The notes under the pieces: model-generated
Database searches by the model: none
Seen by the model: only the letters and a program-made list of their open reading frames with translations
Told to the model about the DNA's origin: nothing
Translations under genes and position numbers: made by a program
Shown: piece by piece, positions 6,553 to 8,696 of the stretch
Position numbering within the stretch: position 1 is the stretch's first letter
Layout of the letters: each line of letters starts with the position of its first letter
DNA from: Sulfurovum sp.
GTDB lineage: Bacteria > Campylobacterota > Campylobacteria > Campylobacterales > Sulfurovaceae
Direction: 5' to 3'
Length of the DNA stretch: 8,696 nucleotides
Assembly: GCA_003978375.1 (NCBI GenBank)
Contig: QNZW01000177.1
Location: 1 to 8,696 of the forward strand

Positions 6553-7125
6553 ATGCAAAAAATATTTATCTCGTTGTTACTGCTGTTTTTCTCAATTTCT
6601 ACTTTTGTACATGCAGTTGAAAGTAATCTAAAACAACCTCTTATGTCTATGACAGACATCAATGGAAAAACCTATAAAGTCAAAGGCACCGAACAAGGTC
6701 TTAATATAGAAGGTATGAAAGGAAAAGTAATCTTTTTAGAATTTTTTGGTCATCAGTGCCCACCATGTTTGGCTTCTATTCCACATCTTATTGACCTAAA
6801 AAACAAACATAAAGATAAACTTGCCATTGTTGCCATTGAGGTACAAGGGTATAACAGTGCACAACTTAAAACATTTGCCAAAGAAAAAGGCATGAATTAT
6901 ACCGTGGTACCTGAAGAGAGTGCAGCAGCACTTGTAGAATATGTCAGACAAAGAGCCCAATGGAGAGGAAGTATTCCTTTTTTAGTAGCACTAGATACGC
7001 AAGGAAATGTTCAGTTCGTTCAAGCAGGTATGCTTCCAGAATCATCACTAGAACAACTTATAAAAGATCTTTCTACTAAACCCAAAGCCTCTACAGAAAA
7101 AAAAGCAATAAAAACATCTAAATAA
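6553..7125 (+). CDS. Exported TlpA-like thioredoxin-fold protein (CPPC)
   Basis: 190 aa. An N-terminal signal peptide (MQKIFISLLLLFFSISTFVHA, cleavage near residue 21) sends it to the periplasm. The mature part shows the TlpA/ResA-like order: a leading segment (TDINGKTYKVKG), GKVIFLEFFGHQCPPC with active-site C69 and C72, a helix, the LAIVAIEVQG strand (90-99), and GSIPF with the cis-Pro at 142 before the LVALDTQG strand. Both cysteines and the cis-Pro are present, so it should be a working thiol-disulfide oxidoreductase, most likely reducing or isomerising exported proteins or aiding cytochrome c assembly. The usual FWATWC is FFGHQC here. The C-terminus is a Lys/Thr/Ser-rich tail (~173-190) with no clear role. 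AAAGG lies 6 nt before the ATG. It is a single-gene unit: its own promoter upstream and an intrinsic terminator downstream. The partner is not known. Confidence 0.88.
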   Translation: MQKIFISLLLLFFSISTFVHAVESNLKQPLMSMTDINGKTYKVKGTEQGLNIEGMKGKVIFLEFFGHQCPPCLASIPHLIDLKNKHKDKLAIVAIEVQGYNSAQLKTFAKEKGMNYTVVPEESAAALVEYVRQRAQWRGSIPFLVALDTQGNVQFVQAGMLPESSLEQLIKDLSTKPKASTEKKAIKTSK

Positions 7126-7137
7126 AATCATCTTCTC

Positions 7138-7164
7138 AGTGTCATCTTTAGTGGTGACACTTTT
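7138..7164 (+). terminator. Intrinsic terminator of the TlpA-like gene
   Basis: agtgtcatc (7138-7146) pairs with ggtgacact (7153-7161), a 9-bp stem with one G-U pair and a 6-nt loop, followed by TTTT and an AT-rich stretch. It begins 12 nt after the stop codon. Confidence 0.8.
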
Positions 7165-7228
7165 ATGCATATATTATTTTTTTACATAAATAATCTTTGT
7201 ATCAATCTAAATTATAGATAAATCGTAT

Positions 7229-7234
7229 TATAAT
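7229..7234 (+). promoter_or_regulatory. -10 box upstream of the helical repeat protein gene
   Basis: A perfect TATAAT lies 31 bp before the ATG at 7266 and downstream of the terminator at 7138-7164, so this gene appears to be transcribed on its own. The -35 position (tctaaa) is poor. The AAGGA ribosome site is at 7254-7258, 7 nt before the ATG. Confidence 0.55.
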
Positions 7235-7265
7235 AGTTAAAATTCTATGATAGAAGGATATTATT

Positions 7266-8093
7266 ATGAAATATACATTCTTTACATTTTTACTTATAAG
7301 TAATGCTTTTCTTTTGGGTGATCAAATAGTAGGTTCTACTACTAAGGCACATCTTGAAAATGCTGTACAACGAGTTGAAACAGCAAGAGCTGCTATGTTT
7401 TCTACATTAAATTCCGTAATTGATTCTGTAGAGTATGCGAAAAAAAAAGGTACTGAAAATAATTATTCTATTGCTACTAAAATCATAGAAACCAATGCGT
7501 TAAGCGAGATTGCAAAGAGTACTGCCGATGTTGAGATAACTAAAGCCAAAGCCATCTCACTCATTACCCAAGCTGTAGATAAACTAAGTCCTGATGCTGC
7601 AAATATTATTGCCGATGCTGTCTCTTCTGTTGAAGTTGTCAAAGCACAAGCAAAAGAAAATATTATAAAAGCAACAGGACGTGTTGAACTCAGCAAACTC
7701 AAAGCACCTGTAGATATGAAGTATCCCCAAGAGGCACTTACTGTTGCAAAAAATGTTGCTGCCATTCAAATAGCCAAATCAGTAGCCAAAACAGACGTGG
7801 CTAGGGCTGTATCATTTGCAGAAGTCACAAAATCTTCTATGCAAGCAGATATTTCAAACGCAGCAAAATCATTGACACATGGTAGCAAAGAAGCACTCGA
7901 AGAGATCAAGGCAAAGGCAACTGCAAAAATTTCATCTTATTTAGCAAATATCGAAGTAACCAAAGCAAATATGCTCTCTAAAATTGCTCAAGAAGTAGCC
8001 AAAGTCGAAATAGCTACTTTCGAAATCAAAGGTTCAGATAAAACAGAAGAAAATGATACCACTTACCCTAAGCAACTTTTACAAGTAGATTAG
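7266..8093 (+). CDS. Exported alanine-rich all-helical repeat protein, function unknown
   Basis: 275 aa. An N-terminal hydrophobic stretch (MKYTFFTFLLISNAFLLG) looks like a signal peptide; there is no lipobox Cys. The rest is rich in Ala, Lys, Glu, Ile, Val and Ser, with almost no Gly, Pro or aromatics, and should be nearly all helix. A degenerate unit of the type (V/I)E(V/I/L)xKAxA recurs: VETARAAM (37), VEYAKKK (55), VEITKAKA (89), VEVVKAQA (122), VELSKLKA (140), IQIAKSVA (167), AEVTKSSM (185), IEVTKANM (229), VEIATFEI (247). Four neighbouring pairs are exactly 18 residues apart (37/55, 122/140, 167/185, 229/247), five helical turns. The likely form is a long amphipathic helix or coiled bundle, loosely like apolipoprotein or LEA-type repeats; that is a shape comparison, not homology. 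I do not recognise a family. It is convergent with dprA, 6 bp apart. Confidence 0.8.
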   Translation: MKYTFFTFLLISNAFLLGDQIVGSTTKAHLENAVQRVETARAAMFSTLNSVIDSVEYAKKKGTENNYSIATKIIETNALSEIAKSTADVEITKAKAISLITQAVDKLSPDAANIIADAVSSVEVVKAQAKENIIKATGRVELSKLKAPVDMKYPQEALTVAKNVAAIQIAKSVAKTDVARAVSFAEVTKSSMQADISNAAKSLTHGSKEALEEIKAKATAKISSYLANIEVTKANMLSKIAQEVAKVEIATFEIKGSDKTEENDTTYPKQLLQVD

Positions 8094-8099
8094 ATGTTC

Positions 8100-8696
8100 T
8101 TAGTTTAATCTTACGATACCTTGCTGTATTGTGATGATACCTTCTAGTTCAGCCTCGTAGACTCTCTCTCCAAATTTTTTTACAGTCTCATCAAATGTGG
8201 GAGAGGTTTGACAAAAATAGAAAAAATCATCTTTTTGTATTTTTACAGAAACACTTTCTCCAAAACGTGCAACAAAGGCTTCAATTGTTCCTATAGACTT
8301 TGCTTTTTTCTCTAGTAACAATTGCTGAGTACCTAAACTTTCATCCAACCGTTGAGGCAATACAAAAATTTCTTTACCCATTTTTAACGCATATTCTACA
8401 GAACGCATCGATCCACTATCTATATCTGCTTGGGTAACAATAAGCATGTCGCCCAAGGCAACAACCAATTCATTACGCACGACAAAACTCCATCCCGTAG
8501 CTCTAAATCCATCATTAAATTGGCTCAGAACAAGCCCTTTGTTTTCTATAGATTCTATAAGTTTTTTGTTAATCATTGGGTAGCGAATATCTAAGCCATT
8601 GGCAACCACTGCAATAGTATTTTCTGCCCCTGCACCTTCATGTGCCACAGCATCTACTCCCATAGCCGCACCACTTACCACACATACGCCTCTACT
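8100..8696 (-). CDS. dprA: DNA processing protein DprA (C-terminal part; start outside window)
   Basis: The frame is open to the right edge of the window (198 visible residues), so this is the C-terminal portion; GTG at 8679-8681 is an internal codon, not the start. DprA loads RecA onto incoming single-stranded DNA in natural transformation, in the cytoplasm. The Rossmann-like core is seen in VVSGAAMGVDAVAHEGA, NTIAVVANGLDIRYP, FVVRNELVVALGDMLIVTQA, DSGSMRSVEYALKMGKEIFVLPQRLDES and GTQQLLLEKKAKSI. Compared with general DprA (RNRIIAGLS, SGSLITA) the versions here (RNELVVALGD, SGSMRSVEYA) match the Helicobacter/Campylobacter type as I recall it. The end (~165-198) looks like the short winged-helix tail, finishing ELEGIITIQQGIVRLN. 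The first part of the core lies outside. The stop is 6 bp from the stop of the convergent helical-repeat gene, with no clear terminator. Confidence 0.92.
   Translation of the reverse strand, partial: SRGVCVVSGAAMGVDAVAHEGAGAENTIAVVANGLDIRYPMINKKLIESIENKGLVLSQFNDGFRATGWSFVVRNELVVALGDMLIVTQADIDSGSMRSVEYALKMGKEIFVLPQRLDESLGTQQLLLEKKAKSIGTIEAFVARFGESVSVKIQKDDFFYFCQTSPTFDETVKKFGERVYEAELEGIITIQQGIVRLN

Noticed and set aside
7463..7769. Two minus-strand ORFs of 100 and 61 codons
   Set aside because: Shadows of the low-complexity Ala-rich helical gene; their composition mirrors its codons and they lack ribosome sites.
8087..8111. Stem agattagat / gtttaatct spanning both convergent stop codons, as a bidirectional terminator
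   Set aside because: Two of nine pairs are G-U, GC content is very low, and no T-run follows on either strand.
1..8696. tRNA, rRNA, CRISPR array, insertion sequence or attachment site
   Set aside because: No cloverleaf, regular spacer array, transposase or matching terminal repeats seen by eye on either strand.

Overview
The window looks like chromosome from an AT-rich Campylobacterota (Epsilonproteobacteria), probably a free-living Sulfurimonas/Sulfurovum-type organism. The basis is the low GC, the many Lys/Ile/Leu/Phe codons ending in A or T, perfect TATAAT -10 boxes without a good -35, and a DprA whose visible part (GSMRSVEYAL, FVLPQR) resembles my recollection of Helicobacter/Campylobacter DprA. 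This placement is inference; no rRNA or other phylogenetic marker is present.

Layout. (1) Positions 1-768, plus strand: the 3' part of a gene for a probable glycerophosphodiester-phosphodiesterase-like (GDPD-like) TIM-barrel protein, cut by the left edge. Its last ~100 bases run antisense into the next gene. (2) Positions 6279 down to 665, minus strand: an apparent four-gene operon. It holds a GH3 beta-N-acetylhexosaminidase with a signal peptide (nagZ-like), a 25-codon small membrane-peptide ORF, and two paralogous polytopic GT-C-like membrane proteins of 652 and 795 aa. Only the second paralogue carries an extra C-terminal beta-rich domain. (3) Positions 6280-6552: a divergent promoter region with a 15-bp tandem repeat and a 10-bp inverted repeat. 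(4) Positions 6553-7125, plus strand: an exported TlpA/thioredoxin-fold protein with CPPC, followed by a clear intrinsic terminator. (5) Positions 7266-8093, plus strand: an exported, alanine-rich, all-helical repeat protein of unknown function. (6) Positions 8100-8696, minus strand: the C-terminal part of dprA, convergent with the previous gene and 6 bp away.

How the genes may work together: the minus-strand operon reads as an envelope glycan locus. The GT-C-like proteins would use polyprenyl-linked sugars on the outer face of the inner membrane, the exported hexosaminidase would trim GlcNAc-containing material there, and the small cationic membrane peptide is placed for translational coupling to the first GT-C gene. 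Both GT-C proteins have a conserved CX5C pair in the periplasmic domain, and a periplasmic thiol-disulfide protein is encoded divergently, so a redox link is possible but unproven. The least explained elements are the coupled 25-aa peptide, the presence/absence of the beta domain between the tandem paralogues, and the helical repeat protein.
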